Of a stretch of DNA of 64,000 nt, positions 1 to 8,295 are shown in pieces. Origin of the DNA: Fodinibacter sp963811825. Lineage in GTDB: Bacteria > Actinomycetota > Actinomycetes > Actinomycetales > Dermatophilaceae. A program made the translations under genes and the position numbers. The notes beneath the pieces were generated by a model. The model was not told the origin of the DNA. It worked only from the letters and a program-made list of their open reading frames with translations, and ran no database searches. Within the stretch, counting starts at the first letter, position 1. Each line of letters begins with the position of its first letter. The stretch covers positions 124,001-188,000 of the forward strand of contig CAWESS010000019.1 in the NCBI GenBank assembly GCA_963811825.1. The letters run 5' to 3'.

Positions 1-1023
1 CCCGAGGGCGCGAGCTCGGGTGACGGTGCGTCGGCACCTCGTCGCGACGGCGGCACCGACCGCTCAGGTCGACCTCCGTACCGTGGCGGGGACGATCGCC
101 GCGGCTCCGGGCCTCGTGGCGGCGGCGGGGGTGACCGTCGGCGCGACGAGCGCGGTGGGGCCGGCGGCAGGCCTGCGGGCCGGGACTCGCGGCCCGCAGG
201 GCGTGACGGCAAGACGGGCCGGCCCGATGACCGCGAGGACCGCGGCGGGAGCCGACTCGCTCCCAAGGGCCCCAGGTTGCCCGAGCCGCGCATTCCGGAC
301 GAGGTGACCGGCAAGGAACTCGATCGGGCCGTGCACCAGCAGCTGCGGACACTGTCGAAGGAGAATGCCGAGGGAGTTGCCCAGCACCTCGTCATGGTGG
401 CGGCCACGTTGGAGGCCGACAACCTCGAGGCTGCGCTGGCGCATGCCGAGACGGCTGTGCGCCGTGCCGGTCGGGTGCCTGCGGCGCGCGAGGCGCTCGG
501 CATGGTGGCCTACCGCCAAGGTGACTTCGCTCGTGCGCTGACGGAGTTCCGTACGGTGCGCCGGCTGAGTGGCTCCAGCCACCTGCTGCCCCTCATGGTC
601 GACTGCGAGCGCGGCCTGGAGCGCCACAGTCGAGCACTGGAGCTGGCCGCGTCTCCGGAGGCCAAGACCCTGAATGAGTCCGAGCGTCTCGACCTGGCCA
701 TCGTCGTCTCCGGTGTCCGCCGTGACCTCGGCCAGAACGATGCGGCACTGGTGTCACTCCAGGTGCCCGCGCTCCGCCGCCGACCGGGTCCGGACGTGTG
801 TCGGCTGCACTACGCCTACGCCGACGTCCTGCTCGGGCTCGGGCGCGAGGAGGAAGCTCGCGAGTGGTTCGTCAAGGCGGTCGAGGGAGACGCCGACGGC
901 GACACGGACGCGGTGGAACGCCTCGAGGAGATCGACGGCATCGTCATCGAACTGGGCGACGAGGACGACGACGAGGGGGCCACGGCATCCGAGACGGGCG
1001 CGCAGGGTCCGGTTCAGGGGTGA
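1..1023 (+). CDS. Tetratricopeptide-repeat protein, 5' partial
   Basis: The reading frame is open from base 1, so the true start lies to the left of the window. The first 90 or so codons are a Gly/Arg/Asp-rich low-complexity stretch (DDRRGSGPRGGGG-like) that should be disordered. After it comes an alpha-helical part with TPR-like pairs (AREALGMVAYRQGDFARAL, YADVLLGLGREEEAREWF) and an acidic tail. TPR solenoids are protein-interaction scaffolds; no catalytic motif is visible. Its last codons overlap the HAD gene start by four bases (GTGA), so the two are probably co-transcribed. A TPR protein next to a HAD-IIA phosphatase upstream of tlyA is common in actinobacteria; the role is unknown. An internal start at 277 would give only the TPR part. 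Confidence 0.8.
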   Translation, partial: PEGASSGDGASAPRRDGGTDRSGRPPYRGGDDRRGSGPRGGGGGDRRRDERGGAGGRPAGRDSRPAGRDGKTGRPDDREDRGGSRLAPKGPRLPEPRIPDEVTGKELDRAVHQQLRTLSKENAEGVAQHLVMVAATLEADNLEAALAHAETAVRRAGRVPAAREALGMVAYRQGDFARALTEFRTVRRLSGSSHLLPLMVDCERGLERHSRALELAASPEAKTLNESERLDLAIVVSGVRRDLGQNDAALVSLQVPALRRRPGPDVCRLHYAYADVLLGLGREEEAREWFVKAVEGDADGDTDAVERLEEIDGIVIELGDEDDDEGATASETGAQGPVQG

Positions 1024-1973
1024 ACCCGCTGACCTCGCTGCAGGCGCGTTACGCCGCCATCGTCTGTGACCTCGACGGTGTCGTGTACCGCGGGCCGGCA
1101 GCCGTGCCGCACGCCGTGGAGGCGCTCACCGGCACATCTCTGCCGGTGATCTACGCGACGAACAACGCGTCGCGACCCCCGGCCGACGTCGCTGCCCACC
1201 TGCGTGAGCTCGGCGTGCCGTGCGTCCCCGAAGCGGTCGCCACCAGCTCGCAGGCCGGCGCACGCATCATCGCCGACCGCGTTCCACCCGCCAGCGCGGT
1301 GCTCGCCGTGGGTGGGCCCGGGGTTGCGGTGGCCCTGGAGGAGGTCGGCCTGGCACCTGTCCTCCCGGATGCCGTCTCGGGTCACCACCCCGTGGCCGTG
1401 CTCCAGGGTTACGGCCCGCAGGTCACGGCGACACACCTGGCCGAGGCCGCGTATGCCGTGCAGTCGGGCGCGATCTGGGTGGCCACGAACACCGACGCCA
1501 CGCTGCCCACCGACCGAGGAGTGGCACCGGGGAACGGGTCGCTCATCGCCGCCGTCCAGCGAGCGGTCGGGCGCGCACCCGACGTCGTGGCCGGCAAGCC
1601 CTCGGCTCCGCTGTACCTCATGTGCGCTGACCGGCTGGCGGTGCCCGCGTCGCGGGTGCTCGCGGTCGGTGACCGCCTCGACACCGACATCGAGGGGGCT
1701 GTCGCGGCCGGAATGGACTCCCTCCTCGTGCTCACCGGAGTCGACGACCTCGGCGCCTGCCTCGCGGCACCTCCTCACCGGCGGCCGACGTGGGTGGCCC
1801 CCGACCTCCGGTCGCTGACCGCCGACCCTGCGGCTCCCGGCACCTCATGGGAGGTACTCACTGCGGCCGTGCGGGCTGTACACCGGGCGAGCGACGCGGG
1901 AGCGCCCGCCCACGAGGTCGCGGCGCTGAGCGAGTCTGCAGAGTCCACGCTCCGTGAGGTCGCACCCCGGTAG
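1020..1973 (+). CDS. HAD-IIA family sugar/glycolipid phosphatase
   Basis: This 317-residue protein has the HAD signature DLDGVVYRG at residues 17-25 (nucleophile and acid/base Asp), motif II ATNNAS near residue 48, a C2 cap, a Lys in AGKPSAP and the metal-binding GDRLDTDIEGA near residue 222. These are the hallmarks of class IIA HAD phosphatases (NagD/PGP/Gro-P phosphatase relatives) acting on small phosphorylated metabolites; the substrate cannot be read from sequence. The GTG start at 1020 overlaps the upstream stop (GTGA) and places DLDG close to the N-terminus as usual. Longer in-frame starts from 798 would run through the upstream TPR gene and were rejected. Confidence 0.88.
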   Translation: MNPLTSLQARYAAIVCDLDGVVYRGPAAVPHAVEALTGTSLPVIYATNNASRPPADVAAHLRELGVPCVPEAVATSSQAGARIIADRVPPASAVLAVGGPGVAVALEEVGLAPVLPDAVSGHHPVAVLQGYGPQVTATHLAEAAYAVQSGAIWVATNTDATLPTDRGVAPGNGSLIAAVQRAVGRAPDVVAGKPSAPLYLMCADRLAVPASRVLAVGDRLDTDIEGAVAAGMDSLLVLTGVDDLGACLAAPPHRRPTWVAPDLRSLTADPAAPGTSWEVLTAAVRAVHRASDAGAPAHEVAALSESAESTLREVAPR

Positions 1974-2022
1974 CGTGGGCGGCAACGGGTGGCTGACCGG
2001 GCCGCCGTACCAAGGAGGACCC

Positions 2023-3453
2023 ATGGCCAAGCAATCCATCCAGGGCTACGTCGAACTCGCCTCGGGGCTGGGAGAGCTCACCCGCAGCCGCGCCAAGGAG
2101 GCGGCCCGGGAGATTGTCGCCCTCGCCAGTCAGGACACATCTCGCAAGAAGCTCGCGAAGCAGGCCAGCGACATCACCGACGAGCTGCTCAAGGCGGGGG
2201 AGGCCAACCGCAAGCACCTCGTGCGCTTGGTGCGGCGTGAAGTGGAATCCGCCGTGGGCAAGCTGCACGTCGACCGGCTGACGAGAGAGGTGCAGGGACT
2301 CGGCGCAACGGTGGCCACCCTCGCAACCCAGGTCGAGGAGCTGGCCCGTAGCGCTGCTGGTGTTGAGGTGCGTGGGTCGGCGTCGGTCGCGACGGGCGTG
2401 AAGGACCTCCCCAAGGGCAAGGCCAAGACGGCGCGTCCGAAGAAGGCAGCGAGCACGACGGCGGCGAAGAAGAAGCCTACGAAGAAGGCGGCGAGCACGA
2501 CGGCCGCGAAGAAGACTCGTGCGAAGAAGGCGGCGAGCACGACGGCCGCGAAGAAGACTCGTGCGAAGAAGGCAGCGAGGACCACGGCGGCGAAGAAGTC
2601 CGCCGCGAAGAAGACCCCGGCCAAGAAGGCAACCACCTCCACGGCGAAGAAGGCGGCGAGCACGACGACCGCGAAGAAGGCACCGGCCACGCGGGCGGCG
2701 AGCACGACGACCGCGAAGAAGGCACCGGCCACGCGGGCGGCGAGCACGACGACCGCGAAGAAGGCACCGGCCACGAGGGCGGCGAGCACGACGACCGCGA
2801 AGAAGGCACCGGCCACGAGGGCGGCGAGCACGACGACCGCGAAGAAGGCACCGGCCACGAGGGCGGCGAGCACGACGACCGCGAAGAAGGCACCGGCCAC
2901 GAGGGCGGCGAGCACGACGACCGCGAAGAAGGCACCGGCCACGAGGGCGGCGAGCACGACGACCGCGAAGAAGGCACCGGCCACGAGGGCGGCGAGCACG
3001 ACGACCGCGAAGAAGGCACCGGCCACGAGGGCGGCGAGCACGACGACCGCGAAGAAGGCACCGGCCACGAGGGCGGCGAGCACGACGACCGCGAAGAAGG
3101 CACCGGCCACGAGGGCGGCGAGCACGACGACCGCGAAGAAGGCACCGGCCACGAGGGCGGCGAGCACGACGACCGCGAAGAAGGCACCGGCCACGAGGGC
3201 GGCGAGCACGACGACCGCGAACACTGCTGCCACCCCTTCACCTTCGACGGCCCCGACGGCGACCCCGGCCCCGACGGCGACCCCGGCCCCGACGGCGACC
3301 CCGGCCCCGACGGCGACCCCGGCCCCGACGGCGACCCCGGCTCCGACGGCGACCCCGGCCCCGACGGCGACCCCGGCCCCGAAGCCAGGCCCGGACGTCA
3401 CGGGGTCCTCGGCATCCACGGCGCCGAGCGGCGGCGCGGCAGGTGAGGCGTGA
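2023..3453 (+). CDS. Histone H1-like Lys/Ala-rich repeat protein with N-terminal helical domain
   Basis: The ATG at 2023 follows a strong ribosome site (AAGGAGG, 2012-2018). Residues 1-110 or so form a charged, probably coiled-coil helical domain (starting MAKQSIQGYVELASGLGEL). Then come PAKK/TAKK-type basic segments, thirteen nearly identical 14-residue units AASTTTAKKAPATR, seven PTATPA units and a short Ser/Gly-rich tail. Lys/Ala/Pro-rich tails of this kind occur in histone H1-like and HupB-type DNA-binding proteins of actinobacteria, so nucleoid or other polyanion binding is likely. The N-terminal domain also resembles phasin-like helical proteins, an alternative I cannot exclude. It ends with GTGA overlapping the next gene. 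The repeats make copy number, and so length, prone to variation or misassembly. Confidence 0.8.
   Translation: MAKQSIQGYVELASGLGELTRSRAKEAAREIVALASQDTSRKKLAKQASDITDELLKAGEANRKHLVRLVRREVESAVGKLHVDRLTREVQGLGATVATLATQVEELARSAAGVEVRGSASVATGVKDLPKGKAKTARPKKAASTTAAKKKPTKKAASTTAAKKTRAKKAASTTAAKKTRAKKAARTTAAKKSAAKKTPAKKATTSTAKKAASTTTAKKAPATRAASTTTAKKAPATRAASTTTAKKAPATRAASTTTAKKAPATRAASTTTAKKAPATRAASTTTAKKAPATRAASTTTAKKAPATRAASTTTAKKAPATRAASTTTAKKAPATRAASTTTAKKAPATRAASTTTAKKAPATRAASTTTAKKAPATRAASTTTAKKAPATRAASTTTANTAATPSPSTAPTATPAPTATPAPTATPAPTATPAPTATPAPTATPAPTATPAPKPGPDVTGSSASTAPSGGAAGEA
2653..3198 (+). repeat. 13 tandem 42-bp units encoding AASTTTAKKAPATR
   Basis: The unit is exactly 42 bp and in frame. 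The first two copies end in CGG for Arg, the others in AGG; otherwise they look identical. A fourteenth copy breaks off after 3220. Near-identity at DNA level, including synonymous positions, points to recent expansion by slippage or unequal recombination. Confidence 0.95.
3250..3375 (+). repeat. 7 tandem 18-bp units encoding PTATPA
   Basis: Seven 18-bp units (GCC CCG ACG GCG ACC CCG) run in frame at the end of the histone-like gene, with one GCT variant near 3340. They give a stiff Pro/Thr-rich linker near the C-terminus. Confidence 0.92.
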
Positions 3454-3644
3454 CGCAGCACCACCCCGACGAGTCCGCACCACCACCGGTTCAGGAGGGC
3501 CCGCCGGAGACCGGCGACATCGTCATCGACGCTGCCCTGCGTGACCTCGCGGACACCCCTGCCGAGGACCTCGACGGCCAGCTCGCCACCGGAGAGGCGG
3601 TGCACCGCACCCTCCAGGGGCGCCTCGGCGACCTCGGGGGCTGA
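3450..3644 (+). CDS. Small conserved actinobacterial protein upstream of tlyA
   Basis: This 64-residue protein starts with GTG overlapping the previous stop (GTGA). It has a Pro/acidic N-terminus, then a helical core with GDIVIDAALRDL and AVHRTLQGRLGDL. Short proteins with a GD-x-VD-x-AL ... VHRxLQxxL pattern are, from memory, usual just before tlyA in actinobacteria; no function is established that I know of. The spacing and overlap suggest co-translation with its neighbours. Confidence 0.7.
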   Translation: MTQHHPDESAPPPVQEGPPETGDIVIDAALRDLADTPAEDLDGQLATGEAVHRTLQGRLGDLGG

Positions 3645-4461
3645 CATCCCTCGCCTCGACGCCGAGCTCGTGCGGCGGGGTCTCGCGCGCTCCCGGGGCG
3701 AGGCCCACGAGCTCGTGACCTCCGGTCTGGTCACGATCGGCGGAACCCCGGCCGGCAAGCCCTCGACCCCGGTCACCGACACCGACGTCATCCTCGTCGA
3801 CCACGAAGGCCCGCGCTGGGTCGGTCGTGCAGCCCACAAGCTCGACGCCGCCCTGAAGGAGTGGGGCCCGCAAGGGCTGCAGGTTCGGGGCCGTCGCTGC
3901 GTCGATGTCGGCGCCTCGACCGGTGGCTTCACCCAGGTGCTGCTGGCCGCCGGGGCGCAGCACGTGGCGGCCGTCGACGTCGGACACGGACAGCTCGCTC
4001 CGGAGGTCGCCGGCGACCCGCGGGTCACCGAGCACAGCGGCACCACCGTGCGCGGGCTCGCACCGGCCACGCTCGGCGGGCCGGCCGACCTCGTGGTGGC
4101 CGACCTCTCGTTCATCTCGCTGACGCTGGTTCTCGGTGACCTCGCCGGACTCATGGGCCCGGGTGGCGACCTCGTGGTCCTCGTCAAACCCCAGTTCGAG
4201 GTCGGGCGAGGGAGGCTGAACCGTCAGGGCCTGGTCAGCGACCCCAAGGACCGCACGGCCGCCCTCCAGCGGGTGGTCGACGCGGTGGCCGCTGCGGAAC
4301 TGCACGTGCACGGCATCCGAGCGAGCCCGATCACGGGCACGACGGGCAACGTCGAGTACCTCCTGTGGGCGACGTCGGCGCCGTCGGACACAATGAGCCC
4401 GGACCGGGTCCGCGACATCGTGCGCGAGATCACCAGAGCAGCGAGCGGAGCACGAGCATGA
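3541..4461 (+). CDS. tlyA: TlyA family rRNA (cytidine-2'-O)-methyltransferase
   Basis: The protein carries an N-terminal S4 RNA-binding domain (RLDAELVRRGLARSRGEAHELV) followed by an FtsJ-like Rossmann methyltransferase domain (VDVGASTGGFTQVLLAAGA for SAM binding, VVADLSFISL and the catalytic-Lys segment LVKPQFEVGRG). In mycobacteria TlyA methylates 16S and 23S rRNA and confers capreomycin sensitivity. The start is doubtful: the S4 domain begins near 3652, but the only canonical in-frame codons nearby are GTG 3541, which adds 35 atypical residues overlapping the previous gene, and GTG 3670, which cuts into the domain. An ATC sits at 3646 where a start would be expected. The stop overlaps the nadK start (ATGA). 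Confidence 0.9.
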   Translation: MTSRTPLPRTSTASSPPERRCTAPSRGASATSGADIPRLDAELVRRGLARSRGEAHELVTSGLVTIGGTPAGKPSTPVTDTDVILVDHEGPRWVGRAAHKLDAALKEWGPQGLQVRGRRCVDVGASTGGFTQVLLAAGAQHVAAVDVGHGQLAPEVAGDPRVTEHSGTTVRGLAPATLGGPADLVVADLSFISLTLVLGDLAGLMGPGGDLVVLVKPQFEVGRGRLNRQGLVSDPKDRTAALQRVVDAVAAAELHVHGIRASPITGTTGNVEYLLWATSAPSDTMSPDRVRDIVREITRAASGARA

Positions 4462-5408
4462 CGAGCGAGCCGTCGTCGCGCCGCATCCTGCTCGTCACCC
4501 ACCTCTGGCGGGCCGATGCCCAGGAGCTGGCCGCGGGTGTCGCGACCCGCCTGCTGGCCGCGGGAGTCGGCGTGAGCGCCCCCCGCGAGGAGCTCGTCGA
4601 CACGCCGCTGTCGCGCGTTCCCGGCGTCGTCGCCGTCGACACCGACGACGGCACGTCTGCTGCCCTGGGATGCGAGCTCGTGTGCGTGCTCGGCGGCGAC
4701 GGGACGATCCTGCGCGGTGCCGAGCTCTCCCGGGGGTCGGGCGTGCCCCTGCTCGGAGTCAACCTCGGTCACGTCGGCTTCCTCGCCGAGGCCGAGCGTG
4801 CGGACCTCGACGCGACGGTCGAGCGCATCGTCGCCCGCGAGTACCACGTCGAGGAGCGGACGACCCTCGAGGTGCGCGCGGAGGAGAACGGCCGCACCGT
4901 CTTCCAGTCCTGGGCCCTCAACGAGGTCACGGTCGAGAAGGCCTCGCGAGAGCGGATGCTCGAGCTGACGGTCGAGATCGACGGGCGCCCCTTGTCGACC
5001 TGGGGCTGCGACGGGGTCGTCATGGCCACGCCGACCGGCTCCACGGCCTACGCCTTCTCGGCCGGAGGGCCCATCGTGTGGCCCGACGTCGAGGCGCTGC
5101 TCCTCGTGCCGATCAGCGCCCACGCGCTGTTCGCCCGGCCGGTCGTGGTCGGGCCGCAGTCGCGCTTCGTCGTGGAGGTGCTCTCGCACACCGATGCCCA
5201 TGGTGTCGTGTGGTGCGACGGCCGCCGAGCCGTCGGGCTGCCACCGGGCGCGCGCATCCACGTGCACCGCTCCGACCAACCCGTGCGCCTGGCGCGGCTG
5301 TTGCCGGGCGGCTTCATCGACCGGCTCGTCGAGAAGTTCGACCTTCCCGTCTCGGGCTGGCGTGGCGCGGCCCGGCGCCAGCTGGCGCAGGGGGACGGCA
5401 CGTCGTGA
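4458..5408 (+). CDS. nadK: NAD kinase
   Basis: This enzyme phosphorylates NAD to NADP using ATP or polyphosphate. The 316-residue protein has the family signature GGDGTILRGAE (residues 79-89), the NE motif in ALNEVTVEK, and TPTGSTAYAFSAGGP in the beta-rich C-terminal domain. Start ATG 4458 overlaps the tlyA stop by four bases (ATGA), and its own stop overlaps the recN start (GTGA). The tlyA-nadK-recN order is typical of actinobacteria. Confidence 0.95.
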   Translation: MTSEPSSRRILLVTHLWRADAQELAAGVATRLLAAGVGVSAPREELVDTPLSRVPGVVAVDTDDGTSAALGCELVCVLGGDGTILRGAELSRGSGVPLLGVNLGHVGFLAEAERADLDATVERIVAREYHVEERTTLEVRAEENGRTVFQSWALNEVTVEKASRERMLELTVEIDGRPLSTWGCDGVVMATPTGSTAYAFSAGGPIVWPDVEALLLVPISAHALFARPVVVGPQSRFVVEVLSHTDAHGVVWCDGRRAVGLPPGARIHVHRSDQPVRLARLLPGGFIDRLVEKFDLPVSGWRGAARRQLAQGDGTS

Positions 5409-7096
5409 TCGAGGAGATCCGCATCCGTGACCTCGGGGTCATCGACGAAGCGGTCCTCCCGCTGCACGCCGGCCTCACGGTGCTGACCGGTGAGACCGGC
5501 GCGGGGAAGACCATGGTCGTCACCGGGCTGGGCCTGCTCCTCGGTGGCCGGGGGGACTCCGCACTCGTGCGAGCCGGGGCCGACCGACTCGTGGTGGAGG
5601 GAGTGCTCGCACTGGCGGGCGACCACCGGGCCCTCGCTCGCGCCGCGGATGCCGGGGCGGACGTCAGTGACGGGCTCGTCCTCGTCCGCTCGGTCGGGGC
5701 GGACGGCCGGTCCCGTGCCCACGTCGGCGGCCGGGCTGCGCCCGTCGGCCTCCTGGCCGAGCTCGCCGAGCACCTCGTGGCCGTGCACGGCCAGGCCGAC
5801 CAGTGGCGGCTCCGGCGAGCCGACCAGCACCGCGAGGTGCTCGACGGCTTCGGCGGGCCCGACCTCGCCGCGGCCCTCACGGCCTACCGCTCCTCCCACG
5901 CCGAGCTCACCGGGTCCGAGGCCGAGCTGGCCGAGCTGCGGACGGCGGCCGCTGCCCGTGCCCGAGAGGCCGAGTCCCTGCGGGTCGGCCTCGAGCGGAT
6001 CGAGGCGGTGGACCCCCAGCCGGCCGAGGACGACGCACTGCGGGTGGAGTCGCAGCGGCTCGGTCACGCGGAGGAGCTGCGCGACGGCGCCGGCGCAGCG
6101 CACGAGGCCCTCGCCGGGGGTGACGACGCGAGCGGCCCCGGGAACCCCGGCGTCCTCGGAGCGCTGGCCACCGCGTCGGCCAGGCTGGACATGGTGAGCG
6201 CCAGCGACCCGGCCCTGGCCGAGATCGGCACCCGGGTCGACGAGCTGCGCTACCTCGCGGCGGACGTCGCGGCAGACCTCGGGTCGTACCTGGCCGATGC
6301 CGACATCGACCCGGCGCGCCTCGAGCACGTCGAAGCCCGGCGCGCCGCCCTCGGTGACCTGACCCGGCTCTACGGTCCCAGCGTCGACGAGGTGCTGGAC
6401 TGGGCGCGCGACGCGTCGCTGCGGGTCGCCGACCTCGAGTCCACCAGCGACCGCATCGACGAGCTCGCCGTCCGGGTCGAGGCCCTGGCCGCAACCCGGG
6501 CGCAGGCCGCTGACGCGCTCACGGCCCTGCGGGTCGCAGCCGCCGCGACCCTCGGCGACCGGATCACCGAGGAGCTCACCCACCTGGCCATGGGGGCGGC
6601 CACGGTCACCGTGGCCGTCGAGGACGCCGGGCGCTTCGGGTCCGAGGGGCGCGACGACGTGGAGATCCGGCTCGCGTCCGGGTCCGGCACCCCACCGCGC
6701 TCGGTGACCAAGGCGGCATCCGGCGGTGAGCTGTCCCGGGTGATGCTGGCGATCGAGGTCGCCACCGCCACCGAGGCCTCCTCGGTGCCCACCTTCGTGT
6801 TCGACGAGGTGGATGCCGGTGTCGGGGGTCGCGCCGCGCTCGACGTCGGCGCCCGGCTGGCCGCCCTCGCACGCCACGCCCAGGTGGTCGTCGTGACCCA
6901 CCTGGCGCAGGTCGCCGCCCACGCCGACCGGCACCTCGTCGTCGAGCGGTCGGACGACGGCCACGTCACCCGTAGCGGGGTCCACGAGGTGGAGGGGGAG
7001 GGGCGCGTCGCGGAACTGGCCCGCATGCTCGGGGGGTCGAGCACCGACGCCGCCCTCGAGCACGCCCGAGACCTGATGGCTCGCGCCCGCGGCTAG
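5405..7096 (+). CDS. recN: DNA repair protein RecN
   Basis: This is an SMC-like ATPase of double-strand-break repair (563 residues, usual size). It has Walker A GETGAGKT (residues 29-36), a central coiled coil rich in Glu/Ala/Leu, the ABC signature ASGGELSRVMLAIE and Walker B FVFDEVDAGVGG near the C-terminus, followed by the VVVTHLAQVAAHAD switch segment. Start GTG 5405 overlaps the nadK stop. Longer in-frame starts within nadK were rejected. No LexA-type box was seen before it, so it appears to depend on upstream transcription here. Confidence 0.96.
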   Translation: MIEEIRIRDLGVIDEAVLPLHAGLTVLTGETGAGKTMVVTGLGLLLGGRGDSALVRAGADRLVVEGVLALAGDHRALARAADAGADVSDGLVLVRSVGADGRSRAHVGGRAAPVGLLAELAEHLVAVHGQADQWRLRRADQHREVLDGFGGPDLAAALTAYRSSHAELTGSEAELAELRTAAAARAREAESLRVGLERIEAVDPQPAEDDALRVESQRLGHAEELRDGAGAAHEALAGGDDASGPGNPGVLGALATASARLDMVSASDPALAEIGTRVDELRYLAADVAADLGSYLADADIDPARLEHVEARRAALGDLTRLYGPSVDEVLDWARDASLRVADLESTSDRIDELAVRVEALAATRAQAADALTALRVAAAATLGDRITEELTHLAMGAATVTVAVEDAGRFGSEGRDDVEIRLASGSGTPPRSVTKAASGGELSRVMLAIEVATATEASSVPTFVFDEVDAGVGGRAALDVGARLAALARHAQVVVVTHLAQVAAHADRHLVVERSDDGHVTRSGVHEVEGEGRVAELARMLGGSSTDAALEHARDLMARARG

Positions 7097-7119
7097 CGCC
7101 TCGTGGCACGATGGGGTCG

Positions 7120-8295
7120 ATGTCCATCCGCCTTCCCTCCCGCCGCAGCCGAGGCCCCGCACCGGGGCTGACCGGCCCCGCTCGTGTGGACCGCCGCACC
7201 AAGGACCTCACGAAGCGGCTGCGCCCCGGCGACATCGCCGTGATCGACCACGAGGACCTCGACCGGGTGAGCGCCGAGGCCCTCGTCGCGTGTCGCCCGG
7301 CCGCCGTCGTCAACGCCTCCTCGTCGATCTCGGGCAAGTACCCGAACCTCGGTCCCGAGATCCTCGTCGCGGCCGGCATCCCCCTCGTCGACCACGCCGG
7401 CCCCGAGGCGATGGAGATCAAGGACGGCGTGACGCTCACCATCGAGGGCGGGGAGGTGAGCAGCCCGGACCGCACCGTCGTCACGGGCGAGCGCCTGGAC
7501 GCCGAGGCCGTGCAGGCCGCGATGGCCGTGGCCCGAGCCGGGATGTCGGACCAGCTCGAGGCCTTCGCCGAGAACACCATGGAGTACCTGCGCCAGGAGC
7601 GCGACCTGCTCTTCGACGGTGTCGGCGTCCCCGACATCACCACCGAGCTCGATGGTCGCCACGTGCTCATCGTCGTGCGCGGCTACCACTACAAGGAGGA
7701 CCTGCAGATCCTTCGCCACTACATCCGCGAGTACAAGCCGATCCTGATCGGGGTCGACGGCGGCGCGGATGCCCTCATCGAGGCACGCCACAAGCCCGAC
7801 CTCATCGTCGGCGACATGGACTCGGTCTCCGACGACGCCCTGCGCAGCGGGGCCGAGATCGTCGTCCACGCCTACCGCGACGGAAAGGCACCCGGGCTGG
7901 AGCGCGTGCGCTCCCTCGGTGTCGAGCCGGTCGTCTTCCCGGCCACCGGGACGAGCGAGGACGTCGCCATGCTGCTCGCCGACGACAAGGGAGCCCAGCT
8001 CATCGTCGCGGTCGGCACGCACGTGACCCTCGTGGAGTTCCTCGACAAGGGCCGCAAGGGCATGGCGAGCACGTTCCTCACCCGGCTGCGGGTCGGGAGC
8101 AAGCTCGTCGACGCCAAGGGTGTCAGCCAGCTCTACCGGTCCCGGATCTCGCTCTGGAGCCTGGTGCTCATGCTCGCGGTGGGTCTGTTCGCACTCGGGG
8201 CGGCCCTCTGGTCCACCGACGGGGGCCGAGCGCTCCTTCAGGTCCTCGGCGCCCGCATCGACGACCTGTGGTCGTCCATCCAAGGAGTCTTCTAG
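7120..8295 (+). CDS. steA: SteA-like cytokinetic ring protein
   Basis: The protein has a basic N-terminus, a thiamin-pyrophosphokinase-like fold (IVVRGYHYKEDLQIL, IGVDGGADALIEA, DLIVGDMDSVSD) and one C-terminal transmembrane helix (LWSLVLMLAVGLFALGAAL) before a short tail. In Corynebacterium, SteA localises to the division septum and acts with the membrane protein SteB in cell separation; Rv1697 is the mycobacterial homologue. ATG 7111 (three codons earlier) is an equally possible start; GGGG before 7120 could serve as a weak ribosome site. The next gene, a SteB/MctB homologue, starts immediately after the stop, as in other actinobacteria. Confidence 0.85.
   Translation: MSIRLPSRRSRGPAPGLTGPARVDRRTKDLTKRLRPGDIAVIDHEDLDRVSAEALVACRPAAVVNASSSISGKYPNLGPEILVAAGIPLVDHAGPEAMEIKDGVTLTIEGGEVSSPDRTVVTGERLDAEAVQAAMAVARAGMSDQLEAFAENTMEYLRQERDLLFDGVGVPDITTELDGRHVLIVVRGYHYKEDLQILRHYIREYKPILIGVDGGADALIEARHKPDLIVGDMDSVSDDALRSGAEIVVHAYRDGKAPGLERVRSLGVEPVVFPATGTSEDVAMLLADDKGAQLIVAVGTHVTLVEFLDKGRKGMASTFLTRLRVGSKLVDAKGVSQLYRSRISLWSLVLMLAVGLFALGAALWSTDGGRALLQVLGARIDDLWSSIQGVF

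Noticed and set aside
2653..3198. Regular repeats resembling a CRISPR array
   Set aside because: The units are contiguous 42-bp in-frame coding repeats without unique spacers, and no cas genes are present.
2130..4187. Long minus-strand open frame (685 codons) opposite the repeat gene
   Set aside because: It is the antisense of the 42-bp and 18-bp repeats (Val/Leu/Ala repeats) and runs through tlyA; no start context or family match.
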